Below, piece after piece: positions 8,278-17,342 of a stretch of 64,000 nt of DNA. The stretch's first letter is position 1, and every line of letters starts with the position of its first letter. Made by a program: the position numbers and the translations under genes. A model generated the notes under the pieces. That model saw only the letters and a program-made list of their open reading frames with translations. It searched no databases and was not told the DNA's origin. Source of the DNA: CAZIAK01 sp964537035 (GTDB lineage Bacteria > Planctomycetota > B15-G4); NCBI GenBank assembly GCA_964537035.1, contig CAZIAK010000016.1, positions 26,547-90,546 on the forward strand, written 5' to 3'.

Positions 8278-9464
8278 GGGGACATCCTCGTTGGGGCAGA
8301 GCTCACCAGCCGATCTGAATCGCGGTGCGGCAGAGACGAGAGCCACTCAGCACCCACCTCCGGATCTTCCTCCGGGTGACGGGCCAATCCAAGCAACAAT
8401 CCGGTAGAAGCGGTCAGCACCAGCAGAGATGTACCGCCAGCGCTCACGAAGGGCAGGGGCAGACCCTTGGGCGGCGCCACCGCAGTCACCACCGCGATGT
8501 TGAGCAAGGCCTGGATCAGCACCTGAAACATGAGCCCCGCTCCGACCACCAGGCTGAAGCGGCTGCGCAGGCCCAGGAGCAGCTTCAAGCCCTGCCACAA
8601 GAACACCGCGTAGAGCGACAGCACGAACAGCGTGCCCAGCAGACCCAGTTCTTCTCCGATCACCGCCAGGATGAAGTCGTTCTCAGCCTCGGGGACGTAG
8701 CCCCAGCTGCCCAACCCCTGGCCCAGCCCCACGCCGTCCCAGTGACCGGCCCCCATGGCCGTCAGACCTTGCCAGACCTGGCTGCCCGCCTCCGGCTCGG
8801 AGAAGCCCTCGACCCGCCGGCTCACGTGGGCGAAGTTGGCCCAGGCATAGACCACCGCCATGGCCGTGGCCCCGAGAAAGGCGCCCGCCAGATGAGCAGG
8901 GCGAGCCCCGGCCACCCACAGCACCAGCACGCCGACGAACAGCAGGTACACGGACGAGCCCAGGTCGGGTTCCAGGAAGACCAGCGCCGCAGGCAGGCCA
9001 GCCAGGGCAAAGGGCACGGCCACTCCTGGGACGAAGCGATCCATGTTCTCTCGCTGACGTGCGGCCCAGGCTCCAATCGAGATGATCACGCACAAGCGCG
9101 CCAACTCGGAGGGCTGAAACGACAGCACCCCCAGGTCGAGCCAGCGCTGGGAGCCCTTGGCCGAGTTGCCCACGGCGAGCACCGCGATCAGCAGGGCGAT
9201 ACACAACCCCCAGGCAGGCCAGGCAGCGGCGGCGAGCCAGCCCGGGCGGACGCGCATGGCCACCAGGAAGACGGACAGGGACACTCCCACCCGCACCAGG
9301 TGATTGCGCAGCAGGTGCAGGGGCTGACCCTGTGCTGCATCGGGCCCAGCGGACGCTGCGGAGACCATGACGATGCCCACGCCCATCAAGCCCAGCATGG
9401 CTGCCACCATCCACAGGGCGCTGCGGTTCATCTCGTCCCTGGGTGTGTAGGGCAGCTCGCGCAT
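8274..9464 (-). CDS. ftsW: Septal peptidoglycan glycosyltransferase FtsW (SEDS family)
   Basis: A 396-residue polytopic protein with about ten hydrophobic helices. SEDS signatures: GSQRWLDLGVLSFQPSELARL, LEPDLGSSVYLL, FAHVSRRVEGF, NDFILAVIGEELGLLG and the C-terminal PKGLPLPFVSAGGTSLL. SEDS proteins polymerise lipid II; this one would work with FtsI, encoded upstream. The start at 9464 leaves 19 bp after mraY; a second ATG (9431, after AGGGACGAG) is possible. murD, which usually lies between mraY and ftsW, is absent. The stop overlaps the LysM gene by ATGA. Confidence 0.93.
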   Translation of the reverse strand: MRELPYTPRDEMNRSALWMVAAMLGLMGVGIVMVSAASAGPDAAQGQPLHLLRNHLVRVGVSLSVFLVAMRVRPGWLAAAAWPAWGLCIALLIAVLAVGNSAKGSQRWLDLGVLSFQPSELARLCVIISIGAWAARQRENMDRFVPGVAVPFALAGLPAALVFLEPDLGSSVYLLFVGVLVLWVAGARPAHLAGAFLGATAMAVVYAWANFAHVSRRVEGFSEPEAGSQVWQGLTAMGAGHWDGVGLGQGLGSWGYVPEAENDFILAVIGEELGLLGTLFVLSLYAVFLWQGLKLLLGLRSRFSLVVGAGLMFQVLIQALLNIAVVTAVAPPKGLPLPFVSAGGTSLLVLTASTGLLLGLARHPEEDPEVGAEWLSSLPHRDSDRLVSSAPTRMSP

Positions 9465-9483
9465 GGGCAGAGTCTCTCTCTCG

Positions 9484-10599
9484 TCAGGCCACGGCCAGCG
9501 AAGCCATGCCGGCGGCAGCGCACAACACCGCGGCGATCCAGAAACGGGTCACGATGCGCGTGTTGGGAATGCCGGCGAACTGAAAGTGGTGATGCAGGGG
9601 AGAACAGCGAAACAACCGTTGCCCTCCCGTGGCCTTGAACCAGCCCACCTGCAAGATCACAGAGAGGGCCTCGATGACGAAGACTCCGCCGATGATCACC
9701 AAGACCAGCTCTTGTTTTGTCACCACGGCCACATAGCCCAGCAGGCTGCCCAGGGGCAGGGAGCCCGTGTCGCCCATGTAGACCAGGGCGGGCGCTGCGT
9801 TGAACCACAGAAAGCCCAGGGTCGCGCCCACCATGGCCGAGCAGAACACGGTGAGCTCTTGGCTGCGAGGCACATAGAACAGGTCGAGTTGCAGCTGTTG
9901 GGCTCGCCCCACGGCCACGCAGAGCACCGCCATGGCCATGGCCGCCACCACCATGGATCCTGCCGCCAGACCGTCCATGCCGTCGGTCAGGTTCACCGCG
10001 TTGCTTGTGCCAGTGACCACGAGCAGGACGAAGAGGATGTGAGGCAATCCACCGAGCGTGGAGAGGTCGAACACCACGCCATCGGTGAACGGCACGTGCA
10101 GGGCCAGCAGCTGGGGCAAGCCCTGGCGCTGAAAGATCACGGTGACTGCAAAGGCCAGGCTGGAGGCCACCAGCAGCTGCAGCCCGTACTTCGCCGCGGC
10201 CTGCAGACCTTTGCTGCCCGGGTGGGTCAGCTTGACCCAGTCGTCGATGAAGCCGATGAAGCCGTAGCCCAAGGTCGACAGGATGGCCAGCTGCACGTAG
10301 CTGTTGCTGAGGTCTCCGAAGAGCACACCGGAGACCAGCACCGCGCCCACGATCATCAAGCCGCCCATGGTGGGCGTGGGTGGCTTGTCAGCGTTCAGCT
10401 CGTTGAGACGATCTGAGAAGGTGTTGGTCTCGTTCTCGATGAACTGGCGGCGCTTCAGCCAGGCCAGCAACCGCGGGCCCAGGGCCAGGGCCACCAAGAA
10501 GGCCACCACGGCAGCGAGACCTGCCCGGGCCATCAATGAACTCAGGTTGGCCAGGGGCTCCCAGAGAGCCTTGAGCTGATCGAGAAAAGCCAGGACCAT
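9484..10599 (-). CDS. mraY: Phospho-N-acetylmuramoyl-pentapeptide-transferase
   Basis: Transfers phospho-MurNAc-pentapeptide to undecaprenyl phosphate, making lipid I in the inner membrane. The 371-residue polytopic protein has the family motifs: DKPPTPTMGGLMI, FIDDWVK (aspartates of the active site), NAVNLTDGMDGLAAG, VYMGDTGSLPLGSLLG and CSPLHHHFQ. The start ATG overlaps the murF stop as TGATG. The N-terminal 20 residues are slightly longer than in many homologues. Confidence 0.95.
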   Translation of the reverse strand: MVLAFLDQLKALWEPLANLSSLMARAGLAAVVAFLVALALGPRLLAWLKRRQFIENETNTFSDRLNELNADKPPTPTMGGLMIVGAVLVSGVLFGDLSNSYVQLAILSTLGYGFIGFIDDWVKLTHPGSKGLQAAAKYGLQLLVASSLAFAVTVIFQRQGLPQLLALHVPFTDGVVFDLSTLGGLPHILFVLLVVTGTSNAVNLTDGMDGLAAGSMVVAAMAMAVLCVAVGRAQQLQLDLFYVPRSQELTVFCSAMVGATLGFLWFNAAPALVYMGDTGSLPLGSLLGYVAVVTKQELVLVIIGGVFVIEALSVILQVGWFKATGGQRLFRCSPLHHHFQFAGIPNTRIVTRFWIAAVLCAAAGMASLAVA

Positions 10600-12011
10600 C
10601 AGGCCACGGCCACTTCATCGTCGTGGTCGTGAGTGCAGCTGCTCAGTCGAGTCACCACCGAGTCGAGGGCCATGCCCCGACTGGCCTTGACCAGCACCAG
10701 GTCGCCCACTTCGAGTTCTGAGGCGAGCACCTTCGAGGCCTGCAGCGGATCGGCGCAGACGTGACAGGACTTGCGGTCCAGGCCCACGTCGACGGCGCCG
10801 CGCACCACGTGTTCGGCGTAGCGCCCCACAGCCACCAGCAGCTGGGGGAACGCCTGGGCCAACGAGCGCCCGGCCACCTGGTGCAGTTCTGGGGAGACAG
10901 CTCCCAGCTCCAACATGTCACCGATGACGAAGACCCTGCGACCTTCGTGTCCCAGCTCAGAGATCAGGGCGGCGGCCGCAGCCACGGAGCCCGGGTTGGC
11001 GTTGTAGCTGTCGTCAAGGACGGTGAGATTGCCGCTGCGCCGAAACTGCAGTCGGCCCGGGGGCGGCGGCACCTGGGCCAGGGCGGCGATGGTGTCGTCG
11101 AGAGCGATGCCGGCCAGGCTGGCGCAGGCCAGGGCCGCCAAGGCGTTGAGCACGGCGTGGCGGCCGAGATGGCGCAGCACGACCTCTCTCTCGTCGTTCA
11201 GCTTGAAGCGCGTCTCGTGCAGGGACGGGGCGATCTCCGTGGCCCGGAAGTCAGCCTCGGGGCAGGTCCCGAACGAGATCACTTCGCCCGGCGCCAGGGA
11301 CGAGAGCGACCCGAAAGAACCGTCGTCCCTGTTGAGCACGGAGACCGAGCGCCCGGTGAGTCCTTCGAGCAAGGCGCTCTTCTCAGCGCGCACGCCAGCC
11401 AGGTTGCAGAGCCCCTCAAGGTGGCCCGGGTGGATGTTGGTGATCACGCCGATCTCGGGCCTGGCCAGTGAGGTCAGGTGAGCGATCTCGCCGGGACTGT
11501 TGGTGCCCAACTCGACCACCACCGCGTCGGCGGAGCTGTCGATCTCCAGCAAGGTCAGGGGCACGCCGATGGCGTTGTTGTAGCTGCTCTGAGAGCCCAC
11601 GGTGTTCAGGCCCGCACCGAGCGCCGCCACGATCAGGTCTTTTGTGCCCGTCTTGCCGTTGGTGCCTGTCACCCCCACCACCAGCGGGCCGCTGCCCTTG
11701 CCACTGAGCCCACGGACTGCAGCACCGAGCTTCCCCAAGGCCGTGACCGTATCGTCGACCCGCAGCAGGGGCCGAACCCCGGGCAGGTCCTGTTCTGAGA
11801 GGACGGCCACCGCCCCCGCCGCCATGACATCGGCCGCGAAAGTGTGTCCATCGAAGCGCTCGCCGGACAGGCAGACGAACAGATCGCCAGGGCCCGCCTG
11901 CCGAGAGTCTGTCACCACCCGCTGGATCGAGAGCTTCTTCGCCGCCCCTCGAGGTGCTTCGATGCGCGCGGCGCACATCCCGGCCAGCTCGTGCAAGGTC
12001 AGAGTGTCCAC
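10599..12011 (-). CDS. murF: UDP-N-acetylmuramoyl-tripeptide--D-alanyl-D-alanine ligase
   Basis: Adds D-Ala-D-Ala to the UDP-MurNAc-tripeptide, completing the pentapeptide precursor. The 470-residue product has VVTDSRQAGPGDLFV in the N-terminal domain, the P-loop VTGTNGKTGTK, VVELGTNSPGEIAHL, ITNIHPGHLE in the ATPase domain, and DDSYNANPGS plus FVIGDMLELG in the C-terminal domain. It overlaps murE by 13 bp and mraY by 1 bp, typical of this tightly packed cluster. The His/Asp-rich last residues (HDHDDE) are unusual but probably without consequence. Confidence 0.94.
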   Translation of the reverse strand: MDTLTLHELAGMCAARIEAPRGAAKKLSIQRVVTDSRQAGPGDLFVCLSGERFDGHTFAADVMAAGAVAVLSEQDLPGVRPLLRVDDTVTALGKLGAAVRGLSGKGSGPLVVGVTGTNGKTGTKDLIVAALGAGLNTVGSQSSYNNAIGVPLTLLEIDSSADAVVVELGTNSPGEIAHLTSLARPEIGVITNIHPGHLEGLCNLAGVRAEKSALLEGLTGRSVSVLNRDDGSFGSLSSLAPGEVISFGTCPEADFRATEIAPSLHETRFKLNDEREVVLRHLGRHAVLNALAALACASLAGIALDDTIAALAQVPPPPGRLQFRRSGNLTVLDDSYNANPGSVAAAAALISELGHEGRRVFVIGDMLELGAVSPELHQVAGRSLAQAFPQLLVAVGRYAEHVVRGAVDVGLDRKSCHVCADPLQASKVLASELEVGDLVLVKASRGMALDSVVTRLSSCTHDHDDEVAVA

Positions 12012-13540
12012 AGTACCTCCCGGGTCACGGCCCTGTCGTCGAAGTCGAGTTGTTCACCGGCGATGGTCTGGGTCACCTCGTGCCCCTTGCCTGCGACCAC
12101 CACGATGTCCCCCCCCGAGGCCTCGCTGCATGCGGCGGCTATGGCCGCGCGCCGGTCGACCAGACTCACCGCTCGACCCAGCGCCTCGGCGGGCAGGCCA
12201 GCAAGAATGTCGTCGAGAATGCACTGGGGGTCCTCCCCTCGGGGGTTGTCCGAGGTCACGTACAGATCGTCAGCCAGATCGGCCACGGTGGCGCCCATGA
12301 GCGGACGCTTGCTCTTGTCCCGATCGCCGCCGCAACCGAAGACGACCCGCAGCCGGCCCCGGGTCAGGGGGCGGAGCTGGGTCAGCACCTGCTGCAGGGC
12401 GTCCGGTGTGTGGGCGTAGTCGACCAGCACCCGAAAATCCTGACCACAGTCGACGGACTGCAGCCGACCGGGCACCGCCGCGAGGCTGGACAGCCCGGTC
12501 CGGATGGCAGCCGCGGGCAGGTCAAGAGCGAGGGCCGTTGCAGCGGCAGCCAAGGCGTTGGACACATTGTGCCGCCCCACCAGCCGCGTGCTCAGGGGCA
12601 ACAAGATCTTGCGCTCGTCGACCTGCAGCTGGAACGCGCTGCCGTCCCCATCGAGGCGACGCAGGTCAGCGCTCACGTCGGCGGGTTGGTCGAGGCCGTA
12701 GGTGAAGACCCGGGCCAGGGTCCGTTCGGCGTAGCGGGCGCTCATCTCATCGTCGGCGTTGAGCACCGCCACCGCGTCGGGCATGAGCTGCTCGAACAGG
12801 CGGGCCTTGGCCAGGCCGTAGTCTTTCATCGAGCCATGAAAGTCGAGGTGGTCTTGAGTCAGGTTGGTGAACACGCCCACGTCGAAGTCGACGCCTCCCA
12901 CTCGCCCCAGGGTCAGGGCGTGACTCGAGACCTCAAGGACGGCGGTGGACAGGTTGGCGTCGACCATGCGCGCCAGCAGGCGCTGCAGCTCGATGGCGTC
13001 CGGCGTGGTGTTGCTCAAGGGCTCGTGGGTGCTGCCGATCCAGGCGCCCAGGGTGCCGACCAGGCCGCTGTCCCGACCGTCCATGGTGAGCATGGAGCGC
13101 AGGATTTCAGCGGTAGTGGTCTTGCCGTTGGTGCCCGTGATGCCCACCACCTTCAGCCGGCCGCTGGGGTGCCCGAAGAAACGGTCGGCCAGCAGGGGCT
13201 TGGCGGCGGCCACGTCGGGCACGCCCACGAAGCCCACACCAGGGGGTAGCTCTACAGCGCGGCTGGCCACCACGGCCACCGCTCCCTGAGCCAGGGCCTG
13301 GGGGACGAAGTCGAGCCCATCGACCTGGGTACCAGAGGCTGCCACGAAGAGGTCGCCGGGGCGCACGGCACGGCTGTCGGCGGTCAGGCCGGTGATGGGC
13401 AGGTCCGGTTCGCTGACCACGACGTCCATGAGGGCGTCGGCGAGGGGCTCACACAGCAGACCTAGGTTGAGTCGATTCACGCTGTGCTTCATTAGGCGCC
13501 GTAGAAACGGCGATTCAAGTGTCAGCCCCGGAGTCTTCAT
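11999..13540 (-). CDS. murE: UDP-MurNAc-L-Ala-D-Glu ligase, meso-diaminopimelate type
   Basis: Adds the third amino acid to UDP-MurNAc-dipeptide. Signatures in the 513-residue product: LTADSRAVRPGDLFVA, P-loop GITGTNGKTTTAE, LEVSSHAL, FTNLTQDHLDFHG, DYAHTPDAL and FGCGGDRD. The specificity loop reads TSDNPRGEDP; the DNPR motif is the family marker for meso-diaminopimelate, so the wall is predicted to be Gram-negative type. ATGA overlap with the ftsI stop. An internal ATG (MKHSVNRL, 16 codons in) could be the true start. Confidence 0.95.
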   Translation of the reverse strand: MKTPGLTLESPFLRRLMKHSVNRLNLGLLCEPLADALMDVVVSEPDLPITGLTADSRAVRPGDLFVAASGTQVDGLDFVPQALAQGAVAVVASRAVELPPGVGFVGVPDVAAAKPLLADRFFGHPSGRLKVVGITGTNGKTTTAEILRSMLTMDGRDSGLVGTLGAWIGSTHEPLSNTTPDAIELQRLLARMVDANLSTAVLEVSSHALTLGRVGGVDFDVGVFTNLTQDHLDFHGSMKDYGLAKARLFEQLMPDAVAVLNADDEMSARYAERTLARVFTYGLDQPADVSADLRRLDGDGSAFQLQVDERKILLPLSTRLVGRHNVSNALAAAATALALDLPAAAIRTGLSSLAAVPGRLQSVDCGQDFRVLVDYAHTPDALQQVLTQLRPLTRGRLRVVFGCGGDRDKSKRPLMGATVADLADDLYVTSDNPRGEDPQCILDDILAGLPAEALGRAVSLVDRRAAIAAACSEASGGDIVVVAGKGHEVTQTIAGEQLDFDDRAVTREVLWTL

Positions 13541-15267
13541 TCGACCGGGTAGCCCAGATAGGGCATCAGCCGCCGCAAGATGCGCCCCGCAGCGGGGGCA
13601 GCGCTCTGGCTGGCGTAGTCCACGCCCTTCGGTTCGTGGACCACCATGACCAGGGCGATGACCGGCTCCCGGGCCGGGACGAGAGCGGCGAAGGAGTGGG
13701 TTTCCCGGGTCAAATCCAGCTCTGCGGTGGCCGTTCCCGTCTTTCCGGCCACCGCCAGACCGGGCAGCTTCACCTCGCTGCAGTTGCCCTCAGCGATCGA
13801 GTCGGCCATCCAACCACGGACCGTGGCGGCCAGATCGGGGGAGAACACCTCTCGGGGCTGCTCCAGAGGGACTTTTTGGGTGGCACCTGACTCGTCCTCG
13901 AAGGCTGAGATGAGCCGGGGGGGACGATACTGGCCGTCCGCCAGGGTCGAGAGGGCGGCAGCCATCTGCAGCGCCGTGACCGCGATCTCCTGTCCGAAGG
14001 AGACCGACACCATCGTGTAGTTGCGGGTCCAGCGCTCCAGGGGGGTGACAATACCGGAGGCCTCGGCGGGTATGGGAAGACCGGTGGTCTGGCCGAAGCC
14101 AAGATCGGCCAGCAACTCTCGAACGGGGGCCATGAGCGCGGTGTTCTTGCCCTGATCCTCAGGCACTTGCGCCGTGAGGATGTTGGCCATGCCGATGTTG
14201 CTGGAGTTGACGATGATGTCCCGCAGGCTCTGCAAGCCATCGACCGGGTGGACATCACTGACGCGTCTGCGGCCGAAGCGGCCCTCTGACCGGGAGGTGT
14301 CGATGAGAGCGCCCTCTGAAATCAAACCCAGCTGCAAGGCGCCGGCCATCATCAGCGGTTTGAGGGTCGAGCCCGGGGCGTAGATCATCTGCAGGGGCCT
14401 GACCAGGCTGCCGTCCCGGGGGCGGTCCGCGGTGTCGTCCGCGTCCAGGCCGGGTGCGGAGACCATGGCCAACACGTCCCCCGTGGCCACCTCGACGACC
14501 ACGGCCATGGTCGAGCTGGCCTCGTGCTCTTGCCAGGCAGCCAGGCACTCTTCCTCGACCATCTGTTGAATGGAAGCGTCGAGAGTGAGGGTGACGTCCA
14601 GGCCGGGCACGGGCGTTTGGCAGACCATCAGCTCGTCGGAGACCCGGCGACCCTTGTGATCCCTGCGCACCTCGGCGATACCATCCGCCCCGGCGAGCCA
14701 GGCCTGCAAGCCTCGCTCAAGACCGGACACTCCCGCGCCGCTGTGATCCACGTAGCCCAGCAGGTTGCCCGCGCTCGCGCCCCACGGCGCCCGCCGGGCC
14801 CAGCCTGCCTTCAGGTCGACACCGTACAGCAGCTTGCGGGACTCCTGCTCCAGCGCGGCGATGCCGTCAGGGTCTTGCACCGGCTCACCCAGGATCGTCC
14901 AGTGATCGCCGGTGAGTCGCTTGGCCAGGTCTTCGGCCGGGCGATCGACCAGAGGGCCCAAGAAGCGAGCGATGTCCCGAGCCAGGCGCGCCCGTTCGCC
15001 GGAGGTCTTGCGACGACTGAGGATGTTGCGCGGCAGCACTTCGGCTTGAAGGGTCTCGACCGAGCAGCTCAGCAGCCGACCGTGTCGGTCGAGCAGGGCG
15101 CCCCGCCGGGCGGGCAAGACCTCACTGCGCACGGACATGCGCCACTGACGAGCCGTCGCGACCCGGTGATCGACCAGCTGGATCCAGGCCAGGCGCGTGC
15201 TGAGACAAGCCAAGGCGACCATCATCAACACGGCAAACCCGAGCACAAAGCGGCGAGCCCGCAGCAT
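13537..15267 (-). CDS. ftsI: Septal transpeptidase FtsI (class B penicillin-binding protein)
   Basis: Cross-links septal peptidoglycan at the division site. One N-terminal membrane helix (VLGFAVLMMVALACL) is followed by the PBP dimerisation region (LPARRGALLDRHGRLL) and the transpeptidase domain with all three active-site motifs: STLK in YAPGSTLKP, SSN in VNSSNIG and KTG in AGKTGTA. The ATG at 15267 overlaps the ftsL stop as TGATG, a pattern repeated in this cluster; a GTG at 15279 would add four residues. Membrane anchored, with the catalytic domain periplasmic. Confidence 0.93.
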   Translation of the reverse strand: MLRARRFVLGFAVLMMVALACLSTRLAWIQLVDHRVATARQWRMSVRSEVLPARRGALLDRHGRLLSCSVETLQAEVLPRNILSRRKTSGERARLARDIARFLGPLVDRPAEDLAKRLTGDHWTILGEPVQDPDGIAALEQESRKLLYGVDLKAGWARRAPWGASAGNLLGYVDHSGAGVSGLERGLQAWLAGADGIAEVRRDHKGRRVSDELMVCQTPVPGLDVTLTLDASIQQMVEEECLAAWQEHEASSTMAVVVEVATGDVLAMVSAPGLDADDTADRPRDGSLVRPLQMIYAPGSTLKPLMMAGALQLGLISEGALIDTSRSEGRFGRRRVSDVHPVDGLQSLRDIIVNSSNIGMANILTAQVPEDQGKNTALMAPVRELLADLGFGQTTGLPIPAEASGIVTPLERWTRNYTMVSVSFGQEIAVTALQMAAALSTLADGQYRPPRLISAFEDESGATQKVPLEQPREVFSPDLAATVRGWMADSIAEGNCSEVKLPGLAVAGKTGTATAELDLTRETHSFAALVPAREPVIALVMVVHEPKGVDYASQSAAPAAGRILRRLMPYLGYPVE

Positions 15268-15611
15268 CAGGGCGCCCACCCGGCGACGCTGGCGTCGGCC
15301 ATCAAGAAGTCCTGCTGGCGGAGCCAGTCCTGATCTCGTTCCGTGGGCTGGCGCCGAGGTCGTCGCTGGAGCGGTTCGCCTGGCAGCTCAAAGCCAGCCT
15401 CCTTGCCAGGGGCCTCCCAGCTGGCGAAGGCGGCCACCAGATCGACGCGCACATGCCGAGCTCGACGCTCCAGCCGGGACATCTCCTGGTCGCAACGGGC
15501 GATGGTGTAGCGCTCGGCCGTGATGTCTCCTCGGACGGCTGCAACCAGCACGCCCACGCCTAGCAGCGCCACGGCAGAGAACATGGTCAAGGGGGTGGTG
15601 TCGGATGTCAT
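15267..15611 (-). CDS. ftsL: FtsL-like division protein
   Basis: A short 114-residue bitopic protein: a hydrophobic helix at about residues 8-26 (LTMFSAVALLGVGVLVAAV) and then a charged, Arg/Glu-rich region with weak heptads. FtsL sequences diverge widely, so the call rests on size, topology and position between rsmH and ftsI. FtsL forms a periplasmic coiled coil with FtsB and activates FtsW-FtsI. The heptads here are interrupted by prolines after residue 65, so the coiled coil would be short. ATGA overlap with the rsmH stop. Confidence 0.7.
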   Translation of the reverse strand: MTSDTTPLTMFSAVALLGVGVLVAAVRGDITAERYTIARCDQEMSRLERRARHVRVDLVAAFASWEAPGKEAGFELPGEPLQRRPRRQPTERDQDWLRQQDFLMADASVAGWAP

Positions 15612-16528
15612 GCTTGGGCTCCCTTGGCAAAGGCCCGCAAGCGAGCGCTGCGAGAACGGCGATTGCTGCGCACCTCGGCCCGATCAGCGCTGACCGGTTT
15701 CGCGGTGACCACTGAACCCAGCCCCTGCTTGGCCAGGTCCCGAAAAACGTGTTTGACGATGCGGTCTTCGCCCGAGTGGAACGAGATCACCGCCAACCGC
15801 CCGCTCGGGGCCAGGCACTGCACCGCCAGGGGCAACGAATCTCGGATCAACGACAGCTCGGTGTTGGTGGCGATGCGCAGAGCCTGAAACGTTTTCGTCG
15901 CAGGGTGGACCCGCCCACCCTTGCTGCGCAACGCGCCCTCGATCACCACACGCAGATCGCCGGTGGTGCGAAACTTGCGCAGCTTGCGACGCTCAACGAT
16001 GGCGGCGACGATGACGCGGCAACGGTGTTCGTCACCCTCCTCGCGCAGCAGCGTCTCCAGTCGGTCAGGGCGCATGCGGTTGACGATGTCGGCTGCGGTG
16101 GTCTTCTGGCTCGAATCCATTCGCATGTCGAGGGGACCGTCTTCTCTCAGAGAGAAACCTCGCTCCTCGTCGTCGAGCTGCATGGACGAGACGCCCAGGT
16201 CCATCAGGATCCCGTCCGGTGACAGGCCGCGACGGATCAGGTCGTTCAAGACGGACACCGAGTCGCCCTGCTGAAAGCTCACCCGTGAGGACAGATCGGC
16301 GAGGTTGCACTCGGCAAGGGACAGGGCCTCGCTGTCCCGGTCTGCGGCCAGGACCCGCCCCGTGGGAGCAGTGGCTTCCAGGAAACACCTGGCATGCCCT
16401 CCGGCCCCCACGGTCAGGTCCACGAGCAGTTGTCCTGCTCGGGGATCGAGAAGTTCCATGACCTCCACCGCCATCACCGGAACATGTCCCATCCGACCCT
16501 CGATTCTGTGTGCGACCGCCAAGCTCAC
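15608..16528 (-). CDS. rsmH: 16S rRNA m4C1402 methyltransferase
   Basis: SAM-dependent methyltransferase that modifies C1402 at the ribosomal decoding site (old name mraW). Signatures in the 306-residue product: GHVPVMAVEVMELL, VDLTVGAGGHA (SAM-binding loop), DRDSEAL, GILMDLGVSSMQLD, RGFSLREDGPLDMRMD, FQALRIATNTEL and AVISFHSGEDRIVKHVF. The start is a GTG in a GTGA overlap with the mraZ stop; an internal ATG 12 codons later is the alternative. Confidence 0.94.
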   Translation of the reverse strand: MSLAVAHRIEGRMGHVPVMAVEVMELLDPRAGQLLVDLTVGAGGHARCFLEATAPTGRVLAADRDSEALSLAECNLADLSSRVSFQQGDSVSVLNDLIRRGLSPDGILMDLGVSSMQLDDEERGFSLREDGPLDMRMDSSQKTTAADIVNRMRPDRLETLLREEGDEHRCRVIVAAIVERRKLRKFRTTGDLRVVIEGALRSKGGRVHPATKTFQALRIATNTELSLIRDSLPLAVQCLAPSGRLAVISFHSGEDRIVKHVFRDLAKQGLGSVVTAKPVSADRAEVRSNRRSRSARLRAFAKGAQA

Positions 16529-17025
16529 CGATGTGGCCTGTCGTCGTTGCCCGGTTCGGCCGTTGGCCCCAGGCCACCCTTGGCCACGAAGACCTCTCCC
16601 GCCTGGTCCTCGTAGGTCGCCAGGGAGGCCTCCTGGAATCGCTCCCAGGTGTCCGGGCGCCAGAGTTCGACCCGGTCCCCCACCCCGGCGAAGACGACCT
16701 TGTCCTCCAGGCCGATGACGCGCTTCAGGCTGTCGGGCAGCAGCATGCGCCCGTGGCCGTCCACCGAGCAGGCCTCGGCCCGTGAGAAGAAGGTGCGCGC
16801 CAGAGAGCGCACGTCCCGGTTCCCCAGGGCCGCCGCATTGATGGATTCGCCCAGGGAGGCGTAGGCGCCTGGCGGGTAGAGCCAGAGGCAGCCGTCCAGG
16901 CCCAGGTTGACCACCACCTGACGATCGGCTTTGTGGATCTTGAGCACGTCGAGGACCTTGCGCGGCACGCTGACGCGGTTCTTCGCGTCAATGCTGTGCG
17001 TGAACAAGCCCGTGAAGAGCTCCAT
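16525..17025 (-). CDS. mraZ: MraZ transcriptional regulator of the dcw cluster
   Basis: A 166-residue protein with the two swapped-hairpin SpoVT/AbrB-type repeats of MraZ: an N-terminal copy with DAKNRVSVPRK and a C-terminal copy with VDGHGRMLLPDSL. FTGLFTHSIDAKNR at the start is a family signature. In E. coli MraZ represses its own dcw promoter by binding GTGGG-type direct repeats; two such boxes 10 bp apart are seen upstream at 17120-17134. The C-terminal 20 residues are a low-complexity tail. First gene of the cluster. Confidence 0.92.
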   Translation of the reverse strand: MELFTGLFTHSIDAKNRVSVPRKVLDVLKIHKADRQVVVNLGLDGCLWLYPPGAYASLGESINAAALGNRDVRSLARTFFSRAEACSVDGHGRMLLPDSLKRVIGLEDKVVFAGVGDRVELWRPDTWERFQEASLATYEDQAGEVFVAKGGLGPTAEPGNDDRPHR

Positions 17026-17069
17026 CTGAAACCGCTCCCACTACCACTGCGTGCGACACCACCCGACGG

Positions 17070-17134
17070 GATAGTTCTATCACACTCCCCCACTTCGGGG
17101 GGATTTTCTGGGAGAACAACCCACTTTGCCCCAC
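17070..17134 (-). promoter_or_regulatory. mraZ leader: palindrome, hairpin and MraZ-type boxes
   Basis: Three signals occur in the leader. GATAGTTCTATC (17070-17081) is a perfect 12-bp inverted repeat. A short C/G hairpin (CCCCC-ACTTC-GGGGG, about 17087-17101) follows. On the minus strand, GTGGG-GCAAA-GTGGG (17130-17134 and 17120-17124) gives two direct GTGGG boxes with 10-bp periodicity, as expected for MraZ binding. No convincing -35/-10 pair was found, so the promoter position is unknown. The remainder of 17135-17342 shows nothing recognisable. Confidence 0.45.
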
Positions 17135-17342
17135 CACCACTCGCTTCTTCATCATGGGCTGAAGCGTGGGGAAACCATGCTCTCCGGCTGGTTTCAGCGA
17201 GAGGAGGGTGCAGAGAACCGGCACACCTGCGTGGCTCGCGCCAGACCCACAACATCCCACCGACACGCCAAGGCGGAGCGCGCTCGGGGCACAGCAGCAC
17301 GCGCACCGGCGCGATTCGGCGCGGGCGGGCGACCCAGCGCGG

